This document shows, one piece after another, positions 1 to 8,751 of a stretch of 64,000 nucleotides of DNA. Below the pieces are notes generated by a model. The model ran no database searches, was not told where the DNA came from, and was given only the letters and a program-made list of their open reading frames with translations. The position numbers were made by a program, and so were the translations under genes. The DNA is from Eutrophobius brisbanensis (GTDB lineage: Bacteria > Pseudomonadota > Gammaproteobacteria > Eutrophobiales > Eutrophobiaceae). Every line of letters begins with the position of its first letter. Within the stretch, counting starts at the first letter, position 1. Location: assembly GCA_038131795.1 (NCBI GenBank), contig JAYPQE010000003.1, positions 620,001-684,000 of the forward strand, in the 5' to 3' direction.

Positions 1-885
1 TGGAATACTGGTCTGATATTGTTCATTTATTTTTATTGCGCCATTATCATCTAACTCAATACCGGTATTCTCAAGTCCCAATTCTTTTGTATTAGGTTTA
101 CGTCCGGTTGCACACAAAACCGTGTTGGTATTCATTTGAGATTCATCTGCAAGTGTTAAACACAAGTGATCACCTTTATTGTCTATGGATTCTATGGTGT
201 TGTTCGTGATTAAATTAATTCCTTTTTTTTGCATTTCTGCAGTTAAAAAGTGTCGCATATCTTTGTCAAAACCCCTTAGTATTAATGGGCCGCGGTAGAG
301 CAGGGACGTTTCTACGCCCAATCCATTAAATATGCCGGCAAATTCAACGGCAATATACCCACCCCCTACGACAACGATTTTTTCGGGGAGTGACTCGAGG
401 TAAAAGGCCTCATTGGAAGTAATGACATTTTCACTGCCGTGAACCTCTGGTATTGCGGGCCAGGCACCCGTTGCAATCAGAATGTTGTTTGTAGTGATAA
501 TTTCGTTATCTATTTGAATGGTATTGGCATCAATAATAGTTGCTCTACCATTGAATAATGTCACACCGGAGTCTGATAGTAGACGACCGTATATGGCATT
601 CAAGCGTTCAATTTCCCTGTTTTTGTTCTCAATGAGTCTGTTCCAGTGAAATGTCGGAGAATTGTTGTCCCAACCATAATTTTCTGATGCATGAAACTCT
701 TCCATGAATGATGATGCATAGACAAATAATTTTTTGGGTACACAGCCAACATTGACACAAGTTCCACCCAGATATTTTTCTTCTGCTATAGCGACCTTTG
801 CACCCAGTGACGCAGCAACCCTGCCAGCCCTGACACCGCCAGAGCCTGCCCCAATAATGAAAAAGTCATAATTATTATTGGCCAT
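1..885 (-). CDS. gor: Glutathione-disulfide reductase, 3' end cut by window edge
   Basis: This is a class I flavin disulfide reductase, expected to reduce glutathione disulfide with NADPH in the cytoplasm. The first 295 codons are visible and the C-terminal dimerisation part lies outside the window. The N-terminus has the FAD-binding GAGSGG motif, followed by the redox-active GGTCVNVGCVPKKL motif, where VNVGCVPKK is typical of glutathione reductase rather than lipoamide dehydrogenase or mercuric reductase. The second dinucleotide fold, VVVGGGYIAVEFAG, lies near residue 170, and the conserved CATGRKPNT follows. It is divergent from the downstream metal-efflux gene. The start ATG is at 883-885. 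Family assignment is strong; the substrate is inferred from the motif. Confidence 0.93.
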   Translation of the reverse strand, partial: MANNNYDFFIIGAGSGGVRAGRVAASLGAKVAIAEEKYLGGTCVNVGCVPKKLFVYASSFMEEFHASENYGWDNNSPTFHWNRLIENKNREIERLNAIYGRLLSDSGVTLFNGRATIIDANTIQIDNEIITTNNILIATGAWPAIPEVHGSENVITSNEAFYLESLPEKIVVVGGGYIAVEFAGIFNGLGVETSLLYRGPLILRGFDKDMRHFLTAEMQKKGINLITNNTIESIDNKGDHLCLTLADESQMNTNTVLCATGRKPNTKELGLENTGIELDDNGAIKINEQYQTSIP

Positions 886-995
886 CTTTTATTCCTTTGA
901 AATTTATTTTTTCCGTTTTGATGCAGGTCACATTATAATCAAAATGATAGAATGCATAATTGACGATTTAAGCGGTATTGCCTTTTAATTATAAA

Positions 996-1907
996 ATGCA
1001 TAATCATTCACATCATTCACATCATACACATGGTATGGATTCAAATCCTGAATTGATGCGTAGGGCAACTTATGCTTCTGTTCTGGTTGCATCTATTCTC
1101 GTTATTATTAAGCTTGCCGCTTGGTTTTTGACAGGTTCCGTATCCCTATTATCCAGTCTGATTGATTCAGCATTGGATCTTATGGCATCTGTATTGAATA
1201 TGCTGGCAGTCAGGCACGCCCTCACTCCTGCAGATGAGATACATCGATTTGGTCATGGAAAAATAGAGCCGTTAGCAGGATTAGGGCAAGCGGCTTTCAT
1301 TACGGGTTCATCTGTGTTTCTGAGTGTAGAAGCTATACATCGATTAATAAACCCTCAAATTATTGAAAAAGGCGGCCTTGCGATTATTGTAATGTTGATC
1401 TCGCTTGGGCTTTCAATTGGATTAATAATGTATCAACGATATGTTATTAGCCGGACAGATTCACTTGCGATAAAAGCAGATGCAATCCATTATCTCAATG
1501 ATATAGGTATTAACCTGGGCGTGATATTAGCACTTATAATGTCTGTCTGGTTTGAATGGAAATATGCTGATCCGATTATTGCATTGATTATTGTTGTTTT
1601 AATCATGTATTCAGTATGGCAGATAGGCAGGCAATCATTGAGTCAGTTGATGGACAGCGAATTGCCGGAAAAACAAAGAAACAGAATCTATGAATTGGCA
1701 CAGAATCATTCTCAGGTCATTCAGGCACATGACTTGCGCACCAGAAAATCTGGCCAGGATACTATTATCCAATTGCATATTGTAATGAATGCAGAAGTGC
1801 CACTTAAGTCAGCACACGATGTGGCCGTGGAGGTAGAAGATTCAATTAAAGCAGAATTTCCAAATTCTGATATTATCATTCATCAGGATCCAGATAACCT
1901 TTATTAA
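996..1907 (+). CDS. Cation diffusion facilitator, FieF-like
   Basis: This is a CDF-family metal/proton antiporter of the inner membrane, about 303 residues, which is normal for FieF/YiiP-type pumps exporting Zn2+, Fe2+ or Cd2+. The six-helix transmembrane domain contains the two metal-site motifs SLIDSALDL (TM2) and KADAIHYLNDIG (TM5), and a cytoplasmic C-terminal domain ends in the HQDP motif. The N-terminus is histidine-rich (MHNHSHHSHHTHG), which may bind metal. An upstream in-frame TTG at 978 exists, but the ATG at 996 is preferred; neither has a good ribosome-binding site, and another ATG lies at 1035. Metal specificity cannot be read from the sequence. It is transcribed divergently from gor. 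Confidence 0.9.
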   Translation: MHNHSHHSHHTHGMDSNPELMRRATYASVLVASILVIIKLAAWFLTGSVSLLSSLIDSALDLMASVLNMLAVRHALTPADEIHRFGHGKIEPLAGLGQAAFITGSSVFLSVEAIHRLINPQIIEKGGLAIIVMLISLGLSIGLIMYQRYVISRTDSLAIKADAIHYLNDIGINLGVILALIMSVWFEWKYADPIIALIIVVLIMYSVWQIGRQSLSQLMDSELPEKQRNRIYELAQNHSQVIQAHDLRTRKSGQDTIIQLHIVMNAEVPLKSAHDVAVEVEDSIKAEFPNSDIIIHQDPDNLY

Positions 1908-1914
1908 ATCCAGA

Positions 1915-2595
1915 TTATTTCATATTTAAATATCTGGATGCTATCTGAGAAAGGATGGGGATCAGGCCAATAAGTGTAAAGGCAGAGATGACCTTGAAAG
2001 ACAATATGCCGCCAATCGAATTAATACTGGCAACTTGAACGCCTCCATTAACTAAAATCATTGTTACCGGGACCATGCCAAATAACGAGACCAGGCTAAA
2101 TCTATAAACAGACATGGGAGTTAAACCCATGAGTGTGTTAATGACAAAATAGGGGATAACAGGTATCAATCTCATGGTTAACAAATATACATTACCATTC
2201 TCTTCAATGCCTTTGTTGATAGTCATAAGTCTGTTGCCAAAACGGTTTTGAATATATTCTCTTAACAAATATCTGGACAGAAGAAATGCAATGGTTGCTC
2301 CAGTAACACCTGCAGTTGTTACAATAATGGTTCCCCATGCTAATCCGAATAATGCCCCTCCAGTTATACTCAGGATCCCTGCAACAGGTAATGACAAACT
2401 GGTCCCCGTTACATATATGAGGAAAAATATTGTTGCAGTTAGTAATGGGTAGGAGCTTTTAAAGTCAGATATAACAAATTTGGTTTTTTTAACGCTATCA
2501 ATACTAAAAAAATCATTAAATCCAAATATAAAAAAAATCCCTATAACGCTTATCAATAGGTACACAATTATTATTTTGAGGTTATTTGTGTTCAT
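1915..2595 (-). CDS. TVP38/TMEM64 family (VTT-domain) membrane protein
   Basis: This is a polytopic inner-membrane protein of the DedA-like VTT/SNARE-associated family, about 226 residues. It has an N-terminal membrane anchor and a central glycine-rich block with GGALFGLAWGTI, followed by the typical MRLIPVIPYFVINTLMGLT segment and further C-terminal helices. Family members are linked to lipid scrambling or membrane homeostasis, but this protein's substrate is unknown. The ATG at 2593-2595 was chosen; an in-frame GTG at 2607 is also possible. Its stop lies seven bases from the convergent CDF gene. It is a relative, not a copy, of the VTT gene at 12178-12891. Confidence 0.85.
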   Translation of the reverse strand: MNTNNLKIIIVYLLISVIGIFFIFGFNDFFSIDSVKKTKFVISDFKSSYPLLTATIFFLIYVTGTSLSLPVAGILSITGGALFGLAWGTIIVTTAGVTGATIAFLLSRYLLREYIQNRFGNRLMTINKGIEENGNVYLLTMRLIPVIPYFVINTLMGLTPMSVYRFSLVSLFGMVPVTMILVNGGVQVASINSIGGILSFKVISAFTLIGLIPILSQIASRYLNMK

Positions 2596-2692
2596 TTTTA
2601 TCAGCACGTGCTGTGATCATTGTCTCAGGAGCTAAGTCATCGAATAATGTAAAATTCGGAGAATGTACTGCTCCCGGACTATATATATTCAT
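2582..2692 (-). CDS. Possible 36-residue small ORF overlapping the VTT gene start
   Basis: A short frame starts at ATG 2690-2692 with AGGTGA close upstream (spacing is short) and ends at TAA 2582-2584. It overlaps the first bases of the VTT-domain gene by 14 nt, an arrangement that could couple translation. The predicted peptide begins MNIYSPGAVHSP and ends with a charged tail (ARADKNEHK); it has no signal peptide or membrane helix. I do not recognise it. It could be a leader peptide, a remnant of the C-terminus of a lost gene, or chance. Confidence 0.25.
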   Translation of the reverse strand: MNIYSPGAVHSPNFTLFDDLAPETMITARADKNEHK

Positions 2693-2853
2693 ATTCACCT
2701 GTCTATATACTGGCTATAACCACCTAAAAATTCTATTAAAATTACTCGAAATACTGGAATTTTGCGTTAATCGGCCAAACTACTTTGTTTTTCTGACGCA
2801 CAGGGTAAGATCGTAAACCATTATCATTTAAATTGAACTCGGGGACAGACATC

Positions 2854-3468
2854 ATGTTTCGTTCATTCGTAATTACTTTTCTGATTATATTCTCTTTCAA
2901 TGCCAGTGCTGTGGATTATTCCACCCCCATGGGCAGGGTAAAAGACACCACTGATAGAGTAATTTCCATATTAAAAGACGATTCATTGGACCGTGAAGCA
3001 CGTTGGGAAAAAATTGCAGCCTTGATCTACGAAGGTTTTGATTTTAGAAGCATGTCGCAAAGTATGCTGGCCACACAATGGCGTCGGGCAACTGAAGAAG
3101 AGCGGAAAAAATTCACCGAATTTTTTTCTCAATATATTGAAGCAACATGCCGCTCAAAGATCGAAGCCTATACCAATCAGAGGATTATCCATAATGATGA
3201 GGTAATTAAAGGGAATTTAGGTGTAGTGGAAACGATCATTATTGCCGGGAATACTGAAATTCCTGTTAATTATAAACTGCGGCAAAATGAGAACAGCTGG
3301 TATGCCTATGATGTTGTTATAGAGGGGGTAAGTCTGGTTGCAAACTACCGCAGTACGTTTGCTGCAATTGTTAAGAATGAAGGTATGGATGGCCTGATGT
3401 CAGATATTCAAAGAAGAATCCAGCGGTATAAAGAGGAAAATTCTGGCGGCGAGAACGCAGAAGGGTAA
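2854..3468 (+). CDS. mlaC: MlaC-like periplasmic phospholipid-binding protein
   Basis: This is a periplasmic lipid-carrier protein of the MlaC/Ttg2D family, which shuttles phospholipid between the outer-membrane MlaA complex and the inner-membrane MlaFEDB transporter. The ATG at 2854, with GGGG upstream, gives a clean signal peptide ending SFNASA, a better start than the upstream TTG at 2833. Family features include the segment FDFRSMSQSMLATQWR, then FTEFFSQYIEATCRSKIE, and NYRSTFAAIVKNEGMDGLM near the end. The mature length is close to normal. No mlaF, E, D or B is adjacent, so it is an orphan here. Its last codons overlap a truncated gene on the opposite strand, so the extreme C-terminus may be altered. 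Confidence 0.88.
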   Translation: MFRSFVITFLIIFSFNASAVDYSTPMGRVKDTTDRVISILKDDSLDREARWEKIAALIYEGFDFRSMSQSMLATQWRRATEEERKKFTEFFSQYIEATCRSKIEAYTNQRIIHNDEVIKGNLGVVETIIIAGNTEIPVNYKLRQNENSWYAYDVVIEGVSLVANYRSTFAAIVKNEGMDGLMSDIQRRIQRYKEENSGGENAEG

Positions 3469-3572
3469 TCCCCAGCAGCTCTGGCATTATCAGCAGAGAC
3501 GATATCTGCGTAACTACCATGAATTTGACTCAAAAAAGTGAGAATTGAAAAGAGAAAAGTACGGCCTTTCAT
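3408..3572 (-). pseudogene. Truncated secreted-protein gene, possibly Sel1/TPR-repeat
   Basis: A well-formed start is visible on the minus strand: GGAG at 3581-3584, eight bases of spacing, then ATG at 3570-3572. It encodes a convincing signal peptide (MKGRTFLFSILTFLSQIHGS, cleavage after YA). The next residues, NARAAGDYPSAF, resemble the first helix of a Sel1/TPR repeat. After about 40 residues the frame runs into the antisense of the mlaC 3' end and stops at 3408. Only 54 codons remain where Sel1 proteins usually have well over 100. I read it as the 5' end of a gene whose rest was deleted into mlaC; the Sel1 assignment is tentative. Confidence 0.5.
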
Positions 3573-3785
3573 CGCTTTTCCTCCAGTATATTGCGACGGA
3601 TTGATATTGGGTGAAGTCCTGCAATAATAACAGCAAACCATTAAAAATTCGGTAAATTATTCCCGGAATTAACAAGAATTATTGCTCATACCATAGCCGG
3701 CATTGATCTTCTGTCTTTCTTAAAATGAGGCATTTAGAACGCCTGATGGTGCATTGTAATAATCAGGGGGTTTTCAGCTAAAAAT

Positions 3786-3814
3786 TTGCATTATTTGAAT
3801 CATTGACCTAGAAT
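3786..3814 (+). promoter_or_regulatory. Candidate sigma-70 promoter for the rpsF operon
   Basis: TTGCAT (3786-3791) and TAGAAT (3809-3814) are separated by 17 bp, about 60 bp before the rpsF start. The -10 matches consensus at five of six positions; the -35 is weaker. This is the only reasonable pair seen in the gap between 3573 and 3876. The rest of that gap is AT-rich with no other gene seen. Confidence 0.45.
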
Positions 3815-3876
3815 TCCCGCTCTTTAAATCCTTGCTCCACTGTATTAACAGGGGGCTATAACTCATGAGGATCACA

Positions 3877-4395
3877 ATGAGACACTATGAAATTGTATTT
3901 CTGGTCCATCCGGATCAGAGTGAACAGGTGCCTGCCATGATTGAACGTTATCGTTCCATGATTGAGACAGGTGAAGGCAAAGTCCACAGACTGGAAGATT
4001 GGGGGCGGCGTCTCCTGGCATATCCTATCAATAAGGTCCATAAGGCACATTACGTGTTGATGAATGTTGAATGTAGTCAGGAAACACTTGGCCAGATAAA
4101 CAGTGCTTTCAGGTTTAATGATGCTGTTATCAGGGATATGGTGATCAAGAAAGATCATGCAGAGACAGAGCCGTCATTCCTGGCCAAGAGCAAGGAAGAG
4201 GCTGAAGAGCAGGAAAAATTATCTGCGATGAGGGAGTCAGAACCCGTAGCACAGGATGACACATCGGACACAGAAGAGAGTGAAGTTGCCGATGAGCCCG
4301 AAGCATCAGCGGATCAGCCTGAATCTGAAGAAGAACAGACCGAAAGTCCTGCTGTTTCAGAAGAAGATCAATCAGACAAACCTGAGACTAACTAA
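3877..4395 (+). CDS. rpsF: 30S ribosomal protein bS6 with acidic C-terminal extension
   Basis: This is small-subunit ribosomal protein S6, which pairs with S18 on the central domain of 16S rRNA. The start at 3877 (MRHYEIVFLVHPDQSEQV) matches the canonical N-terminus and has GAGG six bases upstream; an ATG at 3865 is too early. The first ~100 residues are the standard S6 fold. They are followed by about 65 residues very rich in Glu, Asp, Ser and Pro, making it about 172 residues, longer than the usual 100-135. Acidic S6 tails are known, and in some bacteria glutamates are added to this end. It is the first gene of the rpsF-rpsR-DUF2232-rplI unit. Confidence 0.97.
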   Translation: MRHYEIVFLVHPDQSEQVPAMIERYRSMIETGEGKVHRLEDWGRRLLAYPINKVHKAHYVLMNVECSQETLGQINSAFRFNDAVIRDMVIKKDHAETEPSFLAKSKEEAEEQEKLSAMRESEPVAQDDTSDTEESEVADEPEASADQPESEEEQTESPAVSEEDQSDKPETN

Positions 4396-4409
4396 TTACG
4401 AGAAATAAA

Positions 4410-4634
4410 ATGGCCAGATATTTTAGAAAAAAACGTTTTTGTAAATTTACTGCAGAGGGATTTGAGGAAATTGATTACAAAGACCTGAATACATTGAAAG
4501 CGTACATTACTGAAACGGGTAAAATTATCCCAAGCAGGGTATCAGGGACCAATGCCAGATATCAAAGGCAGTTGTCTATAGCGATTAAACGGGCCCGGTA
4601 TTTAGCGTTATTGCCGTATTCAGATTCGCACTAA
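4410..4634 (+). CDS. rpsR: 30S ribosomal protein bS18
   Basis: This is ribosomal protein S18, 74 residues, the normal length. It starts MARYFRKKRFCKF and contains the conserved IDYKDLNTLKAYITETGKI and the IKRARYLALLPY core that binds 16S rRNA with S6. It lies 14 bases after rpsF and is surely co-transcribed with it. A Cys near residue 11 is kept (RFCKF), as in many gammaproteobacteria. Confidence 0.98.
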   Translation: MARYFRKKRFCKFTAEGFEEIDYKDLNTLKAYITETGKIIPSRVSGTNARYQRQLSIAIKRARYLALLPYSDSH

Positions 4635-4653
4635 AAACTGCTTAAAATAATCT

Positions 4654-4723
4654 TTTGGCTTTGTGCATTATGATTGTCTGAAGCCAAAGGCACTGTCAGG
4701 AATAGAAATGATTATATTTCTAT
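4654..4723 (+). other. Two hairpins between rpsR and the DUF2232 gene
   Basis: The first hairpin pairs TTTGGCTT (4654-4661) with AAGCCAAA (4681-4688) around a 19-base loop. The second pairs ATAGAAAT (4702-4709) with ATTTCTAT (4716-4723) around a six-base loop. Neither is followed by a T run, so they do not look like intrinsic terminators. They could be processing or attenuation structures in the ribosomal-protein transcript. Confidence 0.35.
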
Positions 4724-4762
4724 CGTACATAAGTGTCTGAATTATTACCTCACTGTTAATCA

Positions 4763-5662
4763 ATGAAATTACTTGGTCAATATTTACTGGCAGAGAAATA
4801 TAAGTCTGTAGCCATGCTCAGTCTTATCACTGTCATGTCTTTATTGATTCCGCCATTAACCTATATTATCAGCGCAATTCCTTATTCCTTAATTACCTTA
4901 AGAAAAGGTGGTAAATACAGTTTAGAGGTGATGATTTATACGCTGTTGTTAATTTCTATATTTGGTTATTTCAGCCGTATTGGCCTGGGATTGGGGGCAA
5001 CACTGACAACCAGCATATGGCTACCAGTATGGTTATCCAGCATGGTATTGCGATTATCTGAATCCCAGGCATGGTCTGTCATGATTGCAGGTGGAATAGG
5101 CATACTGTTCGTGTTGGTATTATCCCCCTTTAATCAGGAGCTGAGTGAATGGTGGCAGTCTTCTATATATGCGCTATTCGAAAAAAGCCTTTCAGCGACT
5201 GAATTGACACAGATTCAGGTAGTTCTGGATACTATTTTACCATTGATTAGTGGGATTATGGCCGCCGGTGTTGTCATTAGCTTGATTATCAGTGTCCTGA
5301 TGGCCAGGGCATGGCAGTCAGCTTTATTTAATCCTGGTGGTTTCTGGCAGGAATTTTTTCGTTTGTATTTGCCGCGTTGGGTGACCTATCTAACATTACT
5401 GGCAATGGTGCTCAGTATCTCCGGCTATGAGGGGATATCCTGGTTGGCACAAAATATCCTGATTGTGTTGATTGTGCCACATGTTGTTCAGGGGGTGGTG
5501 ACAGTCCACCGGACCATTGAAAGACGAAAACTATCACGATCATGGTTGATAATTATGTACAGTTTCTTAATTTTTATGCCACAAATGGCGTTGTTTGTCG
5601 CGTTTCTCGGTATTGCAGATATACTGAAAAACGGTAATAAAACTCCACCTGCTGAGACCTAG
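4763..5662 (+). CDS. DUF2232 (YybS-like) membrane protein
   Basis: This is an integral membrane protein of about 299 residues with roughly eight hydrophobic segments, located between rpsR and rplI. DUF2232 proteins typically occupy this place in gammaproteobacteria. The N-terminus has the paired helices with PPLTYIISAIPYSLITLRKGG, and the C-terminal half has the LPRWVTYLTLLAMVLSI block. The function of the family is not established; a link to ribosome or membrane homeostasis is suggested only by context. A gap of 128 bases separates it from rpsR. Confidence 0.8.
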   Translation: MKLLGQYLLAEKYKSVAMLSLITVMSLLIPPLTYIISAIPYSLITLRKGGKYSLEVMIYTLLLISIFGYFSRIGLGLGATLTTSIWLPVWLSSMVLRLSESQAWSVMIAGGIGILFVLVLSPFNQELSEWWQSSIYALFEKSLSATELTQIQVVLDTILPLISGIMAAGVVISLIISVLMARAWQSALFNPGGFWQEFFRLYLPRWVTYLTLLAMVLSISGYEGISWLAQNILIVLIVPHVVQGVVTVHRTIERRKLSRSWLIIMYSFLIFMPQMALFVAFLGIADILKNGNKTPPAET

Positions 5663-5697
5663 TGGGTGTGCTATGATAATTCATCTGGAGGTGTTTA

Positions 5698-6150
5698 ATG
5701 GAAGTTATATTACTTGAAAAAATACGGAATCTTGGTGGCCTGGGTGAGACAGTCCGCATTAAGCCAGGATATGGACGTAATTTTCTTATCCCCAAGGGTA
5801 AGGCCGTCCCCGCAACAAAAGATAATATTGTAAAATTTGAACAGCAAAGGGCGGAGCTTGAAAAGGCCCAGGCTGATGTTTTACAACGGGCAACCAGTCG
5901 AGCAGAGCAATTAAACGGACTGAATGTGACAATAGCTCGTAAGGCAGGAACAGAAGGTAAATTATATGGTTCAGTGAGTACCAGTGATATTGCAGAAGCA
6001 GTTGTTGCTGCTGGTCAGGAGCTTGAAAAGAATGAAGTTGTATTACCGGATGGGCCATTCAGACAAACCGGAGAGTTTGATGTTGAACTTACACTTCATG
6101 CCGATGTGTCCACTGCAATTAAGATTAGTATTGTTGCAGAAGAAGAGTAG
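5698..6150 (+). CDS. rplI: 50S ribosomal protein bL9
   Basis: This is large-subunit ribosomal protein L9, 150 residues, normal length. It has the N-terminal RNA-binding domain (MEVILLEKIRNLGGLGETV, KPGYGRNFLIPKGKA), the long connecting helix, and the C-terminal domain with GKLYGSVSTSDIAEA. A strong GGAGG lies seven bases before the ATG. It is the last gene of the S6-S18 unit before dnaB. Confidence 0.98.
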   Translation: MEVILLEKIRNLGGLGETVRIKPGYGRNFLIPKGKAVPATKDNIVKFEQQRAELEKAQADVLQRATSRAEQLNGLNVTIARKAGTEGKLYGSVSTSDIAEAVVAAGQELEKNEVVLPDGPFRQTGEFDVELTLHADVSTAIKISIVAEEE

Positions 6151-6274
6151 GTAGTATTATTTAATCGGCCAATGGCCGGACTCTATTTGTTATGTAGATA
6201 AAGCGATTTATCGTAATTGAATAGTTGTTTGTCCCCGGATTTTCAATGGTAGGATTTATTTCTGAAGAGGTGTA

Positions 6275-7669
6275 ATGGTAGAAATTGCTCAACAAAATCA
6301 GGATATAGAAACATCCAGCCTGAAAATACCACCTCATTCCATTGAAGCCGAACAGGCAGTACTTGGTGGTTTGTTTTTAGATCCGGATGCCTGGGCCAAA
6401 GTCTCGGAAAGATTACGTGACGATGATTTTTATCGGCGCGACCACCAGTTAGTTTTCAATGCCATCTCCAGGCTTGACAGTGAAGGGCAGCCATTCGACC
6501 TGGTGACAGTGGCCGAGTGGTTGGAGAACAACCAAAAACTTGATGATGCAGGGGGGTTGGGATATTTGTCAGCCCTGGCTGATAATACTCCCGGTGCCAG
6601 CAATATAGTTGCCTATGCTGACATCGTCAGGAAACGATCAATCCTGAGGCAACTCATCAAGGCCACCAATGAAATAAGTGAATCCGTCTATAATCCAATG
6701 GGCAGATCCAGTAATGAAATATTGGATTTGGCAGAATCCAGCATTTTTCAAATTGCTGAACAGGAATCCCGGGGGCGAAAAAATTACAACGCCATTAAAG
6801 ATTTACTGGTTTCTACACTGGACAGGATTGACGAGCTTTATCATAAAAAATCACACATCACAGGCATCGCAACCGGCTATACTGATTTCGACAGGCAAAC
6901 TGCGGGTCTGCAGAATTCCGATCTGATCATTGTTGCTGGCAGACCATCAATGGGTAAAACAGCCTTTGCAATTAATCTGGCAGAACACGCCATTATTAAG
7001 GATAAATTATCCGTTGCAGTATTCAGTATGGAAATGTCAGGTGAACAGCTTTCCATGCGTATGATGTCTTCACTGGGGAGGATAGACCAACATAAGGTCA
7101 GAACGGGTAAACTCGATGATGAAGATTGGCCAAGATTAACCTCGGCTGTCGAAATATTAAAAGATTCAAAATTATTTATCGATGATACCCCGGCGTTAAC
7201 ACCAGCAGAATTGCGTGCCAGATGCCGACGGTTATCAAGAGAACATGGTCTGGATATGGTGCTCATAGATTATCTGCAGTTAATGCAGGTGCCTGGTACT
7301 AAAGAAAACCGGGCGACTGAAATTTCTGAAATATCACGTTCGCTAAAAGCCATGGCAAAAGAATTAAACATCCCGGTGATTGCCCTGTCACAGCTCAATA
7401 GAAGTCTGGAGCAACGTCCCAATAAACGGCCTGTAATGTCCGACCTGCGAGAATCCGGTGCTATAGAGCAGGATGCAGACGTTATCGTATTCATCTATCG
7501 CGATGAAGTGTACGATGAAGAAACGCCAAACAAGGGTATAGCTGAAATTATTATAGGTAAACAGCGTAACGGACCAATTGGTACTGTAAAACTGTCATTT
7601 CTGGGGCGTTATACCCGGTTTGAAAACTATGTAGAAGAACAATCATTCATGACCGGGGCGCCTGAATGA
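6275..7669 (+). CDS. dnaB: Replicative DNA helicase DnaB
   Basis: This is the hexameric 5'-3' helicase that unwinds DNA at the replication fork. It has 464 residues with an N-terminal DnaG-interaction domain (PPHSIEAEQAVLGGLFLD) and a RecA-like motor. The Walker A motif GRPSMGKT lies at residues 222-229, Walker B is in VLIDYLQLM, and the DLRESGAIEQDADV arginine-finger segment is present. No intein is present. Start ATG 6275 has GAGGTG upstream. It overlaps alr by four bases (ATGA), so the two genes are translationally coupled. Confidence 0.98.
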   Translation: MVEIAQQNQDIETSSLKIPPHSIEAEQAVLGGLFLDPDAWAKVSERLRDDDFYRRDHQLVFNAISRLDSEGQPFDLVTVAEWLENNQKLDDAGGLGYLSALADNTPGASNIVAYADIVRKRSILRQLIKATNEISESVYNPMGRSSNEILDLAESSIFQIAEQESRGRKNYNAIKDLLVSTLDRIDELYHKKSHITGIATGYTDFDRQTAGLQNSDLIIVAGRPSMGKTAFAINLAEHAIIKDKLSVAVFSMEMSGEQLSMRMMSSLGRIDQHKVRTGKLDDEDWPRLTSAVEILKDSKLFIDDTPALTPAELRARCRRLSREHGLDMVLIDYLQLMQVPGTKENRATEISEISRSLKAMAKELNIPVIALSQLNRSLEQRPNKRPVMSDLRESGAIEQDADVIVFIYRDEVYDEETPNKGIAEIIIGKQRNGPIGTVKLSFLGRYTRFENYVEEQSFMTGAPE

Positions 7670-8751
7670 GCCGGCCGGCCAAGGTCCTGATAAATTTAAA
7701 CGCCCTTCGTCATAACTTCTCCCAGGTCAGAAAACTTGCTCCTGACAGTAAGATTCTCTCTGTTATAAAAGCAGATGCCTATGGTCATGGTTTGATAACC
7801 GTTGCCAAAGCACTGTCTCAGTCGGATGCATTTGGTGTGGCCTGCATTGAAGAAGCCATGGAGTTAAGGGAAGCAGGCATTACCTCATCCATTCTGTTAC
7901 TTGAAGGACCATTTTCGCAGAAAGAACTCACGCTGGTAGCCGCACTTAAACTCGATATTGTAGTCCATACTATTGAACAAATATCCATGATAGAGCAATA
8001 CCAGGGGGATTATCTGCTGCCAGTCTGGTTAAAAATTGACACTGGCATGCATAGACTGGGGTTTACTCCCGAATCAGTGAAATCAATATATGACAAGTTG
8101 ATGTCATTACCTCAGGTGAAAGATGAGATTACCCTTATGTCACATTATGCAGACGCAGGTAATTCAACCTCCAGTATTACAGAACAACAGTCCAGCTTAT
8201 TTCAGGACGTCACGCTTGGATTAGCAGGCAGGCGGTCAATGGCAAATTCAGCTGGAATATTGAATCATCCGGATTGTCATTTTGATTATGTCCGTCCTGG
8301 TCTGATGTTATATGGTATTTCTCCACTAAATGATAAAAAATCTACTGATCTAAATTTACAGCCCGTGATGAGTTTGCAATCTAATATTATCGCGCTTAAA
8401 GATGTAAAACAGGGTGAAACAGTTGGCTATGGTGCTAACTGGCAATGCCCTGAAGATATGAAAGTGGGCATTGTGGCTATTGGATATGGGGATGGGTATC
8501 CACGACATGCAAAATCCGGGACACCCGTGATGATAAACAGACAATGTGCGCAGGTTATTGGTAATCCATCTATGGACATGATTACAGTAGATCTGCGCCA
8601 GGTGACAGATGTTAAGGTAGGCGACCCTGTTGAATTATGGGGAGAGATGGTTGCTGTAGAAGAGGTTGCTGAACATGCCGGAACAATTGCTTATGAATTG
8701 GTGTCCGGTATTCAAAAAAGGTTAAATGTTATTATCCATGACCAGAGTTAA
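7666..8751 (+). CDS. alr: Alanine racemase
   Basis: This PLP enzyme interconverts L- and D-alanine to supply peptidoglycan D-Ala. It has 361 residues, standard length. The PLP lysine is in SVIKADAYGHG near residue 35. The catalytic tyrosine of the C-terminal beta domain is in VGYGANW, and the HSHYADAG-like segment (MSHYADAG) and YVRPGLMLYG are conserved. It is coupled to dnaB by an ATGA overlap and runs into radA, so dnaB-alr-radA is a likely unit. Confidence 0.97.
   Translation: MSRPAKVLINLNALRHNFSQVRKLAPDSKILSVIKADAYGHGLITVAKALSQSDAFGVACIEEAMELREAGITSSILLLEGPFSQKELTLVAALKLDIVVHTIEQISMIEQYQGDYLLPVWLKIDTGMHRLGFTPESVKSIYDKLMSLPQVKDEITLMSHYADAGNSTSSITEQQSSLFQDVTLGLAGRRSMANSAGILNHPDCHFDYVRPGLMLYGISPLNDKKSTDLNLQPVMSLQSNIIALKDVKQGETVGYGANWQCPEDMKVGIVAIGYGDGYPRHAKSGTPVMINRQCAQVIGNPSMDMITVDLRQVTDVKVGDPVELWGEMVAVEEVAEHAGTIAYELVSGIQKRLNVIIHDQS

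Noticed and set aside
2586..2816. Plus-strand 76-codon frame before mlaC
   Set aside because: No ribosome-binding site, no recognisable family, AT-rich intergenic DNA; overlaps the minus-strand VTT start.
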